A stretch of 64,000 nt of DNA from Alloprevotella sp. (GTDB lineage: Bacteria; Bacteroidota; Bacteroidia; Bacteroidales; Bacteroidaceae): the NCBI GenBank assembly GCA_017476545.1, contig JAFUZP010000023.1, positions 28,622 to 92,621 on the forward strand. The letters are read 5' to 3'. The position numbers and the translations under genes are program-made. Numbering within the stretch: the first letter of the stretch is position 1; every line of letters begins with the position of its first letter. The notes beneath the pieces were generated by a model that was not told the origin of the DNA, did not search any database, and worked only from the letters and a program-made list of their open reading frames with translations. Shown piece by piece: positions 33,138 to 41,572 of the stretch.

Positions 33138-34616
33138 ATGAAAAGGAACTTTTTCAAAACGCTAGCCCTTGCAGCCGTTCTCTTTGCGGGCAGCAGCGCG
33201 CGGGCGCAGATTACGAAAGGTTACGATGTAGCGCCGATGGATCCGCTGGTGGCACAGATGTGCAACCAGGTTATCGACCTGCAGATGGATGACCCCGACC
33301 AAGCGAACAAAATCTTTACCAAAGCACTGAAGAAAGTCAGCAAGGACAAGGACCAGCTCATCAGTGTGGGCGATTTCTTCCTTGAGAAGAAAGTCTATCA
33401 GGTGGCCAAGATGTGCGCCGACCAAGTGTATAAGTTAGACCCGACCTACGTCCCCGGCCTCATGTTCGCCGGCCAGGTGAACAAGGCGCGCGGCTTCGCC
33501 ACAGGTAACGAGACCTTCTTCGGCCTCGCCGGGCAGAAGTACGAGGAAGTACTGGCCATCGATCCCAACAATATCGCCGCTTTGCGCCAGAACGTGACCA
33601 TCTACAAGCAGGTGAACCCCGCTGCTGCGGAGGATTACCTGACGAAGATCGTCGCTCTGAACCCCGACGATTATACCGTTGAGAAGGACTTGGGCGACAT
33701 CCGTTACGGTCTCGGACAGTACACGGACGCCGCTACGCACTATAAGAAGTACTTCGAGCTCTGCCCCGCCGACGATATGGACGAACTCGCCGCGCAGAAC
33801 TATGCTATCTGCATTTCCTCCTCGCACGACTTCCAGCAGCTCGGTGAGGTGTGCCGCAAGTTCCAGGAACGCTGGCCGGGCGACATGGTCTTCAAGCGCA
33901 TGGTCTTCCTCTCCGATGTCTTCACAGGTGAGACGGAGAAGGCTGCCGAGAGCGTGAAGTACATCACGGAGCAGCAGTATCCCGACTCCCTGTACGGCAA
34001 CCTGGACTACAACCCCGCGATGAACTACTTCAAGAGCATTGGCGACCACACCAACGCCATTAAGTACGGAGAGAAGCTTATCCAGGTGGATCCCGCCAAC
34101 GTGAACACGTGGGCCGAGATTGCCAACCTCTACCTCCTTGACGGCAACAACGACGGTGCTATCGAGGCTTACAAGAAGTTCTTCGCTGCTTCTAAGGATG
34201 CTGAGGCTGCGGACTACTACCGCTTCGGCCGCGCTTACTTCTCTGCAAGCCGCGCCGAGGGCATCGCTCCCGAGAAGCAGGCCCAGCTCATCACAGAGGG
34301 CGATGCTGCCTTCCTGAAAGCCATCGAGCTCGACCCGGAAATGTACGCCGCAGGCTTCTGGCGCGGCCGTCTGCACATGACTACCGACAAGCCGCAGAAG
34401 GAGGCGCACGATGCTTTCCTAGACCTGTTGAAACAGCTCGGCGACTATAATGAGGACGATGTGGAGGCCTTCCGCACTACGGCCTACAATTACCTCGTCT
34501 TCTACTACGCCCAGAACGATGATAACGCCACGGCACTTCACTATACGAAGGAGTGGCTGAAGTTCCAGCCGGACAACGAGACCGCTACCTACTACAAGAG
34601 CGTGCTTGAGCAGTAA
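33138..34616 (+). CDS. Exported tetratricopeptide-repeat protein
   Basis: The 492-residue protein has a signal peptide at 1-23 (...GSSARAQ). Several TPR-type helical repeats follow, seen in NNIAALRQNVTIYKQVNPAAAEDYL, NAIKYGEKLIQVDPANVNTW and NDGAIEAYKKFFAASKDAEA (each only partly quoted). It ends the TonB cluster, and a scaffold role in the periplasm is plausible, but the partner is unknown. It has its own promoter in addition to possible read-through. Confidence 0.85.
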   Translation: MKRNFFKTLALAAVLFAGSSARAQITKGYDVAPMDPLVAQMCNQVIDLQMDDPDQANKIFTKALKKVSKDKDQLISVGDFFLEKKVYQVAKMCADQVYKLDPTYVPGLMFAGQVNKARGFATGNETFFGLAGQKYEEVLAIDPNNIAALRQNVTIYKQVNPAAAEDYLTKIVALNPDDYTVEKDLGDIRYGLGQYTDAATHYKKYFELCPADDMDELAAQNYAICISSSHDFQQLGEVCRKFQERWPGDMVFKRMVFLSDVFTGETEKAAESVKYITEQQYPDSLYGNLDYNPAMNYFKSIGDHTNAIKYGEKLIQVDPANVNTWAEIANLYLLDGNNDGAIEAYKKFFAASKDAEAADYYRFGRAYFSASRAEGIAPEKQAQLITEGDAAFLKAIELDPEMYAAGFWRGRLHMTTDKPQKEAHDAFLDLLKQLGDYNEDDVEAFRTTAYNYLVFYYAQNDDNATALHYTKEWLKFQPDNETATYYKSVLEQ

Positions 34617-34643
34617 TAGAAAGTTAAAATAAAGTAATAATTA

Positions 34644-34734
34644 AGGAGTAACAAGTAAACGTTAGTATAGCCATAGGCTGTCTGTATATCTCTGCACCGC
34701 GTGAGTATAAAAATCTTTACTTTTTACTCCTTGC
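34644..34734. repeat. 17-bp inverted repeat around a 57-bp core
   Basis: AAGGAGTAACAAGTAAA (34644-34660) and TTTACTTTTTACTCCTT (34718-34734) match at 16 of 17 positions as an inverted repeat. The pair sits in the TPR-GH109 spacer, 16 nt before the GH109 start. It could be a small non-coding element or a regulatory fold. Confidence 0.6.
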
Positions 34735-34750
34735 CTTTTAATTCGTACAC

Positions 34751-36463
34751 ATGAAACTCCGCAACATCCTGTCCGCAGCCGCCCTCGCGCTGCTCATCGT
34801 CGGCCAAGGCTTCGCCCAGGCTACCAGCCCCTCCACCAAGTGGCATTGGGAGGAGGGCACTATCGTCATTGAAAACCCCGTACGCCCTGCCGACCAAAAG
34901 GACGTGCTCGAGCTCGCCGTTCCCAAGATGCAGAACGTGCGCGTGGCGTTTGTGGGTCTCGGCATGCGCGGCCCCGGTGCCGTTGAGCGTTTCTGCCTTA
35001 TCCCCGGCGTTGAAATCGTTGCGCTCTGCGACTATGAAGAGAGCCGTGCGGCCCGTATGCAGCAGTTCCTGCGCAAGGCAGGTCTGCCCCCTGCAACTGT
35101 ATATAGCGGTGCCAAGGGTTACGAAGCGCTCTGTCGCCGTCCGGACATCGACCTCGTATATGTGGCCACCGACTGGGACCACCACTTCCCCGTGGCAAAG
35201 TGCGCCCTCGAGAACGGTAAGCACACTGCCATCGAAGTACCCTCCGCCATGAACCTCGAACAGTGCTGGGAACTCGTCAATCTCAGTGAGAAGACGCGCA
35301 AGCACTGCATGATTTTGGAGAACTGCTGCTACGACTGGTTCGAACTCCGCACGCTCAACATGGCACAGGCAGGCGTTTTCGGCGAGGTGCTCCATGGGAA
35401 GGGTGCTTATATCCACAACCTCGATCCCTTCTGGGAGTACTATTGGAAGAACCCCGACGGTAGCGATCCCGACCGCCTCGGCTGGCGCATGAAGTACAAC
35501 ATGGAGAACCGTGGTGACGTCTATGCTACGCACGGCCTCGGGCCTGTGGCCCAGGCTATGGATATCCACCGGGGCGACCGCATGAAGACCCTCGTGGCTA
35601 TGGACACGAAGGCTGTCCACGGTCCCGACTACGTGGAGGCAAAGACGGGCAAGCGGCCCGCCGCCTTCCGTAACGGTGACCACACGACGACGCTCATCCG
35701 TACGGAGAACGGTAAGGTTATCGAGATTCAGCACAACGTGATGAACCCGCAGCCTTACAACCGCCTATACCAACTCGTCGGTACGAAGGGCTTCGCTGAC
35801 AAGTATCCCATGCGCGAGAACGGAGACGGCCGTGGCTACGCCCTTGATGCCGCCCAGCTCCAGGCCAGCGGCGTGGCTCCCCAGATTGACGACCTCAACA
35901 GCCACGACTATATGCCCTACGAGCAGCAGGTTGCTCTGACGAAGCAATTCGAGAGCCCCATCATAAAGAAGTATGGTGAACGCGGGCGCAAACTGGGACA
36001 CGGCGGTATGGACTTCATGATGGACAGCCGCCTCGTTTACTGCCTCCAGAACGGTCTGCCGCTTGACATGGACGTGTACGACCTCGCAGAGTGGTGCTGC
36101 CTTGCCGAACTCGGCACGCTCTCCATGGACCACAACTGCGCCGCAGTCGCTTTCCCCGACTTCACGCGCGGCGGATGGGACAAGATTAAGGGCTACAAGC
36201 ACGCTTACGCTGCGGACGAAGCCGATACGGAGGCTGTTGCCGAGAAGGTGACGGCTGCGCAGAAGACGCTCGCCGAGCAGGCGTGGAAGGACTATGACGC
36301 CGCTGGCACTATGGCTGAGAAGAACGTTGTCAGCCGTCACTACGCCGTCCTGGCGCAGGCCGAGGTGGAGAAGGTTCTGAGCGGCAAGTTCTCGGTTGAG
36401 ACCCAGAAGGCTGTCAAGGCCGCGCAGAAGGCTTTGAAGGCTCTGCGCAGTGCGCGTAAGTGA
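34751..36463 (+). CDS. GH109-type Gfo/Idh/MocA oxidoreductase-fold glycosidase
   Basis: Members of GH109 are NAD+-dependent alpha-N-acetylgalactosaminidases that use transient oxidation and elimination. The exported 570-residue protein has a signal peptide at 1-23, the Rossmann motif VGLGMRGPGAVERF at 68-81, EVPSAMNLEQCWELV at 162-176, and ENCCYDWFELRTLNM at 190-204. The family segments YATHGLGPVAQ (258-268) and GDHTTTLIRT (309-318) are present. The C-terminal 100 residues form an Ala/Lys-rich helical extension not needed for the core. Substrate is inferred from family only; mucin glycans would fit a gut or oral organism. Confidence 0.85.
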   Translation: MKLRNILSAAALALLIVGQGFAQATSPSTKWHWEEGTIVIENPVRPADQKDVLELAVPKMQNVRVAFVGLGMRGPGAVERFCLIPGVEIVALCDYEESRAARMQQFLRKAGLPPATVYSGAKGYEALCRRPDIDLVYVATDWDHHFPVAKCALENGKHTAIEVPSAMNLEQCWELVNLSEKTRKHCMILENCCYDWFELRTLNMAQAGVFGEVLHGKGAYIHNLDPFWEYYWKNPDGSDPDRLGWRMKYNMENRGDVYATHGLGPVAQAMDIHRGDRMKTLVAMDTKAVHGPDYVEAKTGKRPAAFRNGDHTTTLIRTENGKVIEIQHNVMNPQPYNRLYQLVGTKGFADKYPMRENGDGRGYALDAAQLQASGVAPQIDDLNSHDYMPYEQQVALTKQFESPIIKKYGERGRKLGHGGMDFMMDSRLVYCLQNGLPLDMDVYDLAEWCCLAELGTLSMDHNCAAVAFPDFTRGGWDKIKGYKHAYAADEADTEAVAEKVTAAQKTLAEQAWKDYDAAGTMAEKNVVSRHYAVLAQAEVEKVLSGKFSVETQKAVKAAQKALKALRSARK

Positions 36464-36506
36464 GGTGTGAGCGGACTCCCCCGCATAGACATTTCCGCCT
36501 TCCGCC

Positions 36507-36537
36507 TTGGCGGAACGGGAATGTTTCCCTACTTTTG
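36507..36537 (+). promoter_or_regulatory. Promoter of small-ORF leader, copy 2
   Basis: TTGG at 36507-36510 and TACTTTTG at 36530-36537 are 19 bp apart, matching copy 1 near 6.5 kb in spacing and flanks. Confidence 0.7.
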
Positions 36538-36560
36538 CAACCAGAAACGATAACTTGACG

Positions 36561-36680
36561 ATGCCTTACGCGTATATATATAATATAGGTGTAGCGGCTT
36601 CCGCAGTAGCGGAGGGCGGCGGCGTGTGCCGCGCCCGCAGGGCGGGGCTTACCCCCCCCCCCCGACTGGAAATCAAGTAG
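36561..36680 (+). CDS. Small ORF of duplicated leader, copy 2 (39 aa)
   Basis: It starts MPYAYIYNIG and ends ...LEIK-TAG at 36678-36680. The first 28 nt or so are identical to copy 1, and AATCAAGTAGTTACAGA around the stop is shared as well. The interior differs but stays in frame and keeps TPP, here encoded in a run of twelve C (36652-36663). That tract could slip and change the last dozen residues. Function unknown; see the paired unknown protein downstream. Confidence 0.55.
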   Translation: MPYAYIYNIGVAASAVAEGGGVCRARRAGLTPPPRLEIK

Positions 36681-36705
36681 TTACAGATATACGGCTAAGT
36701 ATTGA

Positions 36706-36752
36706 GCGGTGCGTCGCGCCCCTTTCATGGGGTTGCGGTGCGCCGCTTTTTT
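36706..36752 (+). terminator. Hairpin after small ORF, copy 2
   Basis: GCGGTGCG (36706-36713) pairs with TGCGCCGC (36739-36746), with an inner CGCGCCCC/GGGGTTGCG stem, then six T. Relative to copy 1 several bases differ but pairing is kept, partly by G-U pairs. Confidence 0.65.
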
Positions 36753-36828
36753 GTGTGCAAACAAGCCCCAAACCATCCAGCCCCCCTTCTTGGACAAGCC
36801 AAGCGGCAAAGCCGGTTACCGTCCCCCC

Positions 36829-36853
36829 CGGGAGGGGGAGGCTTGGGTCGGTG
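36829..36853 (+). repeat. Solo GC-rich hairpin related to the nuoD-nuoH repeat
   Basis: A C-run/G-run hairpin ends GGGGGAGGCTTGGG, which closely matches GGGGGAAGGCTTGGG in the repeat at 49548-49582. No partner repeat is clearly present, though AGCCCCAAACC at 36764 could be a decayed one. Confidence 0.4.
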
Positions 36854-36909
36854 CGGAAGGTTATGAAGTAAGCATTAAGTAATCATTAACTCATAAAAAC
36901 AATAACGTA

Positions 36910-37563
36910 ATGAAAAAAAGAAAAGAACTGAACGCTGCGCTGCCCGGCGATGTGCGGGCGGCGGAACCGTGCGCGGACACCGCGCCGAAGGCAAAGAAAC
37001 CCTATGTGAAGCCCACGATGCAGGTCTTCCCGCTGGGCTGCGGGCTGCTGGCGGCGAGCGGGGTGGTGACGGGGCCGCCCGTGCAGATTACCCTCACGCC
37101 GATGGGGATTGATTACTATTATGTCTTTACTAGGGATGGCAATCGCTTCACCCATAGTGGCTTACATACTGGTGCGCATGACGGAGGTTTCTGTATCAAC
37201 GAACATATCAATACGCCGGGTAATTGGGACTTCAAGTGCGGTGATCTCGGAAGCACTTTCATGAGCAAGTATGCGGCCTGGGCGACAGCCCTGCGTAACG
37301 ATGTGGACGATTTTACCGACTGTTCGAGTCTTACTTATGTGGCTTGGGGTATAGAAACGGCTCGGTGCGGCCGCGGCATTCTTCCGACGCCGGACGCCAC
37401 GCCCGTTATATCCTTCGGCGGCGGGGTGGATTGGACTGCGGAGGAATTCTTTGCCGGCGCGCAGTTCGATGAATGTACCGGCAATGGAAAAACGTTCAGC
37501 GGGACGTACGATGGCCGCAGGTTCGAGGGTACGATAGAAACGATGGAGATCCTCGGCGACTAA
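36910..37563 (+). CDS. Protein of unknown function, paralogue 2 (217 aa)
   Basis: Paralogue of the protein at 6881-7552. The N-terminal 20 residues vary, then KKPYVKPTMQVFPLG and LLAASG appear, followed by PPVQITLTPMGIDYYY (the other copy has PPVQVFIDSLYGVSYYY). Shared blocks include GDLGSTFMSKYAAWATALR with DVDDFTDCSSL, and the C-terminal FSGTYDGRRFEGTI. No signal peptide or membrane segment is seen. The Cys pattern is only partly shared. It is preceded by the same small-ORF leader as its paralogue and followed by an HU-like gene. Function unknown. Confidence 0.7.
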   Translation: MKKRKELNAALPGDVRAAEPCADTAPKAKKPYVKPTMQVFPLGCGLLAASGVVTGPPVQITLTPMGIDYYYVFTRDGNRFTHSGLHTGAHDGGFCINEHINTPGNWDFKCGDLGSTFMSKYAAWATALRNDVDDFTDCSSLTYVAWGIETARCGRGILPTPDATPVISFGGGVDWTAEEFFAGAQFDECTGNGKTFSGTYDGRRFEGTIETMEILGD

Positions 37564-37627
37564 TATTGTGGATACTACTAGTCGTTCTAATACAAAACAT
37601 AAAACAACCATTAAAAATTCTTGAGAA

Positions 37628-38068
37628 ATGAGTTATCCTTATGTGACGCGGGCGATAAAGAGCCCGAAGGACAAGACGCTGGCTTACTACGTGCAGAGCG
37701 CGCGCCAGCAGGTGGTGGACATGGACGAGCTGGCGGACCGCATCGCGAACAGCTCGACGGTGGGGCGTCCGGACATCAAGGCCGTGCTTGACGCGCTGCA
37801 GTACGAGATTATCCAGGCCCTGAAGAACGGGCGCAGCGTGCGGCTGGACGAGATCGGCACGATCTACAGCCGCCTGAAGAGCGAGGGGTTCCCCACGCAG
37901 GAGGCGTGCTGGAAGGCCGGGGCGAAGGCTGTGAAGAAGGTGACGATAAGTTTCCGCCGTGCGCAGGAGATTGCTCGGCAGGTGAACGAGACGACGCTCT
38001 CCTTCGAGCCGAGCGAGCTGGAGCTCTCGCGGAAGAAGGCTGCGGGCGCCGAGGGCGAGGGCGAGTGA
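37628..38068 (+). CDS. HU-related DNA-binding protein
   Basis: A 146-residue member of the Bacteroidetes histone-like/HU-related group. Residues 1-115 carry the HU fold: KTLAYYVQSARQQVVDMDEL at the start, then GRPDIKAVLDALQYEIIQAL, and GRSVRLDEIGTIYSRLKSEG in the beta-arm region. The C-terminus is an acidic/Ala-rich tail. It probably binds and bends DNA, either as a nucleoid protein or as an accessory gene. It lies 64 nt after paralogue 2. Confidence 0.85.
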   Translation: MSYPYVTRAIKSPKDKTLAYYVQSARQQVVDMDELADRIANSSTVGRPDIKAVLDALQYEIIQALKNGRSVRLDEIGTIYSRLKSEGFPTQEACWKAGAKAVKKVTISFRRAQEIARQVNETTLSFEPSELELSRKKAAGAEGEGE

Positions 38069-38093
38069 TCACGGTCGCGGGGGCGGGCGGAAA

Positions 38094-38180
38094 GTTGAGT
38101 GCGCATTCAACATATAGTTGAGTGCGCACTCAACTGGTAGTACAGTGCGCACTCAACTATGACCTGAGTGCGCACTCAAC
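38094..38180. repeat. Family D 23-bp-period palindromic repeat, 4 units
   Basis: The 18-bp palindrome GTTGAGTGCGCACTCAAC or a variant starts at 38094, 38117, 38140 and 38163, exactly 23 bp apart with 5-bp spacers. It follows the HU gene and precedes the trpS promoter. Confidence 0.9.
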
Positions 38181-38294
38181 TTCGGGCCGAGTTATGCTGT
38201 GCTGGCATTCCGCTTGTTTACAGCGAGATATCTCGTGCCGTGAGCGGGCGCTCGGAGGCCCTTCCTCCGGGGCAGATTTGCGCGGGGCGGGGGC

Positions 38295-38325
38295 TTTGCC
38301 TTTCCGCGCTTTTGTGTTATTTTTG
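38295..38325 (+). promoter_or_regulatory. trpS promoter
   Basis: TTTG at 38295-38298 and TATTTTTG at 38318-38325 are 19 bp apart; the ATG follows 17 nt after the -7 element, giving a very short leader. Confidence 0.65.
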
Positions 38326-38342
38326 CGGCAAATTCATCAGTA

Positions 38343-39437
38343 ATGGCACAGAAAGTAATTCTTACGGGCGACCGCCCGACGGGCCGCCTGCACCTAGGGC
38401 ACTACGTCGGCTCGCTCCGGCGCAGGGTGGAGCTGCAGAACGCCGGCGGCTACAAGGATATGTTCGTATTCATAGCCGATGCGCAGGCGCTGACGGACAA
38501 TATGGACAACCCGGAGAAGGTGCGCCAGAACGTCGTTGAGGTGGCGCTGGACTACCTGTCCGTGGGGCTTGACCCCGCGAAGGTGACCATCTTCATCCAG
38601 AGCCAGATACCTGAACTGACGGAGCTCAGCTTCTACTACATGGACCTGGTCAGCGTCAGCCGCCTGCAGCGCAACCCTACGGTGAAGACGGAGATACAGA
38701 TGCGCGGCTTCAACGAGAGCATCCCCGTGGGTTTCTTCACCTACCCGATATCGCAGGCTGCCGACATCACGGCCTTTAAAGCGACGACCGTTCCCGTCGG
38801 CGAGGACCAGAAGCCGATGCTCGAGCAGACGAACGAGATTGTGCGCCGCTTCAACCACATCTACGGCCCTACGCTCGTGGAGCCGGAAATCCTCCTCCCG
38901 GACAACGCCGCCTGCCTGCGCCTGCCCGGCACGGACGGGAAGGCGAAGATGAGCAAGAGCCTGGGCAACTGCATCTACCTCTCCGACGACGCCAAGACGG
39001 TGGACAAGGGGGTCAAGAGCATGTACACCGACCCTCTGCACCTGCGCGTCGAAGACCCCGGACACCTGGAGGGCAACACCGTCTTCACTTACCTCGACGC
39101 CTTCTGCCGCGCCGAGCACTTCCCCGCGTTCTGGCCCGAGTATCAGAGCCTGGACGAGGTCAAGGAACACTACCAGCGCGGCGGGCTGGGTGACGGGAAG
39201 GTGAAGAAATTCCTCACCGCCATCCTGCAGCAGGAGCTCGAGCCCATACGCCAGCGCCGCCGGGAGTACGAACAGGACATCCCCGCCGTATATGAAATGC
39301 TCCGGCACGGCTGCGAACACGCCCGCGAGGTAGCCGCGCAGACGCTGGACGAGGTGCGCCGCGCCATGAAGATTAACTACTTTGACGATGCCGACCTTAT
39401 CCGCGAGCAGGCCGAACGCTTCGCCGCGAAAAAATAA
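38343..39437 (+). CDS. trpS: Tryptophanyl-tRNA synthetase
   Basis: It charges tRNA-Trp. The 364-residue class I synthetase has the HIGH-type motif HLGH at 17-20 and KMSKS at 202-206 (AKMSKSLGN). [14 protein letters not shown] at 153-166 is the conserved segment of the Rossmann domain. The C-terminal helical domain ends AEQFAAKK-like (AERFAAKK). Length is a little above the 330-350 norm. A monocistronic housekeeping gene with its own promoter; no leader peptide was found. Confidence 0.95.
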   Translation: MAQKVILTGDRPTGRLHLGHYVGSLRRRVELQNAGGYKDMFVFIADAQALTDNMDNPEKVRQNVVEVALDYLSVGLDPAKVTIFIQSQIPELTELSFYYMDLVSVSRLQRNPTVKTEIQMRGFNESIPVGFFTYPISQAADITAFKATTVPVGEDQKPMLEQTNEIVRRFNHIYGPTLVEPEILLPDNAACLRLPGTDGKAKMSKSLGNCIYLSDDAKTVDKGVKSMYTDPLHLRVEDPGHLEGNTVFTYLDAFCRAEHFPAFWPEYQSLDEVKEHYQRGGLGDGKVKKFLTAILQQELEPIRQRRREYEQDIPAVYEMLRHGCEHAREVAAQTLDEVRRAMKINYFDDADLIREQAERFAAKK

Positions 39438-39449
39438 ATGAGCTGAAAA

Positions 39450-39480
39450 TTTGGCGGTTGGTATTTTATTCGTAATTTTG
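39450..39480 (+). promoter_or_regulatory. rpmH promoter
   Basis: TTTG at 39450-39453 and TAATTTTG at 39473-39480 are 19 bp apart, about 50 nt before the rpmH ATG. Confidence 0.65.
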
Positions 39481-39529
39481 CACGCCGAAAATTAAGAAAC
39501 AGCGCAACAAATAAAAAAGAAATACAGCA

Positions 39530-39688
39530 ATGAAAAGGACATTCCAGCCCCACAACCGCAAGCGGAACAACAAGCACGGGTTCCGCAAACGTATGCAGAC
39601 CGCCAATGGCCGCCGCGTCTTGGCAAGCCGTCGCCGCCATGGCCGTAAGAAACTGACCGTTTCCGACGAAGTACACGGCAAGCGTTAA
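39530..39688 (+). CDS. rpmH: Ribosomal protein L34
   Basis: A 52-residue, highly basic protein starting [20 protein letters not shown], followed by [20 protein letters not shown]. This is the unmistakable L34 sequence; the C-terminal [11 protein letters not shown] is longer than in E. coli, as in other Bacteroidetes. An A-rich upstream sequence precedes the ATG. It has its own promoter and a strong terminator. Confidence 0.97.
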   Translation: MKRTFQPHNRKRNNKHGFRKRMQTANGRRVLASRRRHGRKKLTVSDEVHGKR

Positions 39689-39722
39689 GGCGCGTGTCTG
39701 CATGGCAGGCCGCCAGATACAG

Positions 39723-39757
39723 CTCCCGCACGAGGATTCCCCGTGCGGGAGTTTTTT
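39723..39757 (+). terminator. Terminator after rpmH
   Basis: CTCCCGCACG (39723-39732) and CGTGCGGGAG (39742-39751) form a perfect 10-bp stem followed by six T. Confidence 0.85.
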
Positions 39758-39857
39758 GTCCGCATCGGCTGAGTCCCCTGCCCGTCCTGCGCAAAATCCC
39801 TGTGTCTGCTTGCATTTACTCCCGGCTTTCGCTATATTCGCACCCAAATACGCACCT

Positions 39858-40499
39858 ATGGACGTGAAAAAGTTCTTTCAGAAAGCATTCAGCGGCTACC
39901 TCTGGGGCAACTGCCTCGGCGTGCTTGTCGTCGCTTCTCTCTTACTTATAGGTTTTATCTGGTTCCTGAACATTTATACCCACCACGGTAAGACCGTCGT
40001 CGTGCCCAATGTCGTCGGCAAGAATGTGCGCGTGGTGGAAAACCAGTTTGCCTCAATGGGCATCAAGCTGGAGGTAATCGATACCGGCTACATAAAGACG
40101 CTTCCCGCCGACATCATCTTGCAGCAAAGCATCAAGGGGAAGACCGTCGTCAAGCCCGGCCGCATTGTCCTCGTCACCGTGAATGCCGCCCATGCCATGG
40201 CCTTGGCACTGCCCGACCTCGCGGACAACAGCTCCTATCGCGATGCCGAGTCAAAGCTGCGCCTGATGGGCTTCAAAGTTACCGCACCGAAGTACACCAG
40301 CGGAGACCGCGACTGGGTTTACAGTATCGAGGCCGGCGGCAAGCCGCGTAAGGCAGGAGAGCGCATTACGGTGGACATCCCGCTGACGCTTGTCATCGGT
40401 GACGGGCGCGTTTACGAAGAGTACAACGGAAACGACAGCCTCGATTACGCCATCAACGGCGACATGTACGCCGACGAGATAGACGAGGGAATACAATGA
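39858..40499 (+). CDS. PASTA-domain membrane protein
   Basis: A 213-residue protein with a short cytoplasmic N-terminus, one TM at about 17-38 and a periplasmic part of about two PASTA repeats (VVPNVVGKNVRVVENQFASM from about 47, and LPDLADNSSYRDAESKLRL from about 119). PASTA domains bind peptidoglycan stem peptides or act as spacers in cell-wall enzymes; no kinase or transpeptidase domain is attached. The ATG at 39858 is chosen because upstream residues are not protein-like. Its stop overlaps the next gene start by 4 nt (ATGA), and ddl follows, so a cell-wall role is plausible. Confidence 0.83.
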   Translation: MDVKKFFQKAFSGYLWGNCLGVLVVASLLLIGFIWFLNIYTHHGKTVVVPNVVGKNVRVVENQFASMGIKLEVIDTGYIKTLPADIILQQSIKGKTVVKPGRIVLVTVNAAHAMALALPDLADNSSYRDAESKLRLMGFKVTAPKYTSGDRDWVYSIEAGGKPRKAGERITVDIPLTLVIGDGRVYEEYNGNDSLDYAINGDMYADEIDEGIQ

Positions 40500-41572
40500 C
40501 CGACGACCAGCTGGCTACACCCGCTCCGCCCGAGTTACAGGAAGGCGACGAGAATGCCGGGCTCTACGAGCATTTCCGCATCGTTGCCGACCGGGGGCAG
40601 CAGTTGCTCCGTGTGGACAAGTTCCTCATGACCCATCTGCCCGACACATCCCGCAACCGCATCCAGCAAGCGGCGCGCGCCGGTTTCATCCACATTAACG
40701 GCCGCTCCGAGAAGAGCAACTACCGCGTGAAGCCCCTGGATGTCGTCACCCTCTTGCTTGACCGCCCGCGCTACGAGACAGCCATCGTGCCGGAAGAAAT
40801 CCCCTTGGATATAGTTTACGAAGATGCCGACCTGCTTGTGGTGAACAAACCGGCAGGCCTTGTCGTGCATCCGGGCGTGGGTAATTACAGCGGCACCCTC
40901 GTCAATGCCCTCGCCTGGCACCTGCGCGACGTTTCCGGCTACGACCCCAATGACCCCGAAGTGGGGCTTGTCCATCGCATAGACAAGGATACGAGCGGCC
41001 TGCTCGTTGTGGCAAAGACCCCCGAGGCCAAGACCAAGCTCGGCGTACAGTTCTTCAACAAGACCACGCGCCGCCGATACGAAGCCCTCGTATGGGGTAA
41101 TTTCCAAGAGGAGGGTGGTACGGTGGAAGGCAACATCGGACGCAATCCTTCCGACCGGCAGCAGATGGCCGTGCTACCTCCTGAGTCCGATGCCGGGAAA
41201 CCTGCCGTTACGCACTACCGCGTGCTGGAGCGTTTCGGATTTGTCACCCTCGTGGAGTGTGTTCTCGAGACGGGGCGCACCCACCAGATACGCGTCCACA
41301 TGAAGCACATCGGGCACCCCCTCTTCAATGATGCCCGTTATGGTGGCGCGCAGGTGCTGCGTGGCACCACCTCTGCCGCCTATAAATCATTCATCCAAAA
41401 CCAGTTCGCGCTCTGTCCCCGGCAGGCCCTCCACGCCCGCACCCTCGGCTTCCGCCATCCCCGCACGGGCGAGGAGATGGACTTCTCTGCTCCCCTGCCT
41501 GCCGACATGGCGCAGCTGCTCGCGCGTTGGCGCACCTACATCAACGGACTACAGCTTAAAGAAGAAATATGA
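40496..41572 (+). CDS. RluD-type 23S rRNA pseudouridine synthase
   Basis: The 358-residue protein has an S4 RNA-binding domain at about 36-95 (LLRVDKFLMTHLPDTSRNRI) and an RluA/RluD catalytic domain. The catalytic motif HRIDKDTSGLLVVAK is at 160-174, with D163 as the nucleophile by family analogy. GRTHQIRVHMKHIGHP and an ARTLGFRHPRTG end segment are present. RluD acts on helix 69 of 23S rRNA, but RluA/C-like substrates cannot be ruled out. It overlaps its neighbours by 4 nt on both sides. Confidence 0.9.
   Translation: MTDDQLATPAPPELQEGDENAGLYEHFRIVADRGQQLLRVDKFLMTHLPDTSRNRIQQAARAGFIHINGRSEKSNYRVKPLDVVTLLLDRPRYETAIVPEEIPLDIVYEDADLLVVNKPAGLVVHPGVGNYSGTLVNALAWHLRDVSGYDPNDPEVGLVHRIDKDTSGLLVVAKTPEAKTKLGVQFFNKTTRRRYEALVWGNFQEEGGTVEGNIGRNPSDRQQMAVLPPESDAGKPAVTHYRVLERFGFVTLVECVLETGRTHQIRVHMKHIGHPLFNDARYGGAQVLRGTTSAAYKSFIQNQFALCPRQALHARTLGFRHPRTGEEMDFSAPLPADMAQLLARWRTYINGLQLKEEI

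Noticed and set aside
38094-38180. CRISPR array
   Set aside because: Units are palindromic, period 23 bp with 5-bp spacers; there are no 30-bp unique spacers and no cas genes. The same holds for the other 22/23-bp arrays.
38330-38345. T-box or leader peptide for trpS
   Set aside because: The leader between the -7 element and ATG is only about 17 nt, too short for either.
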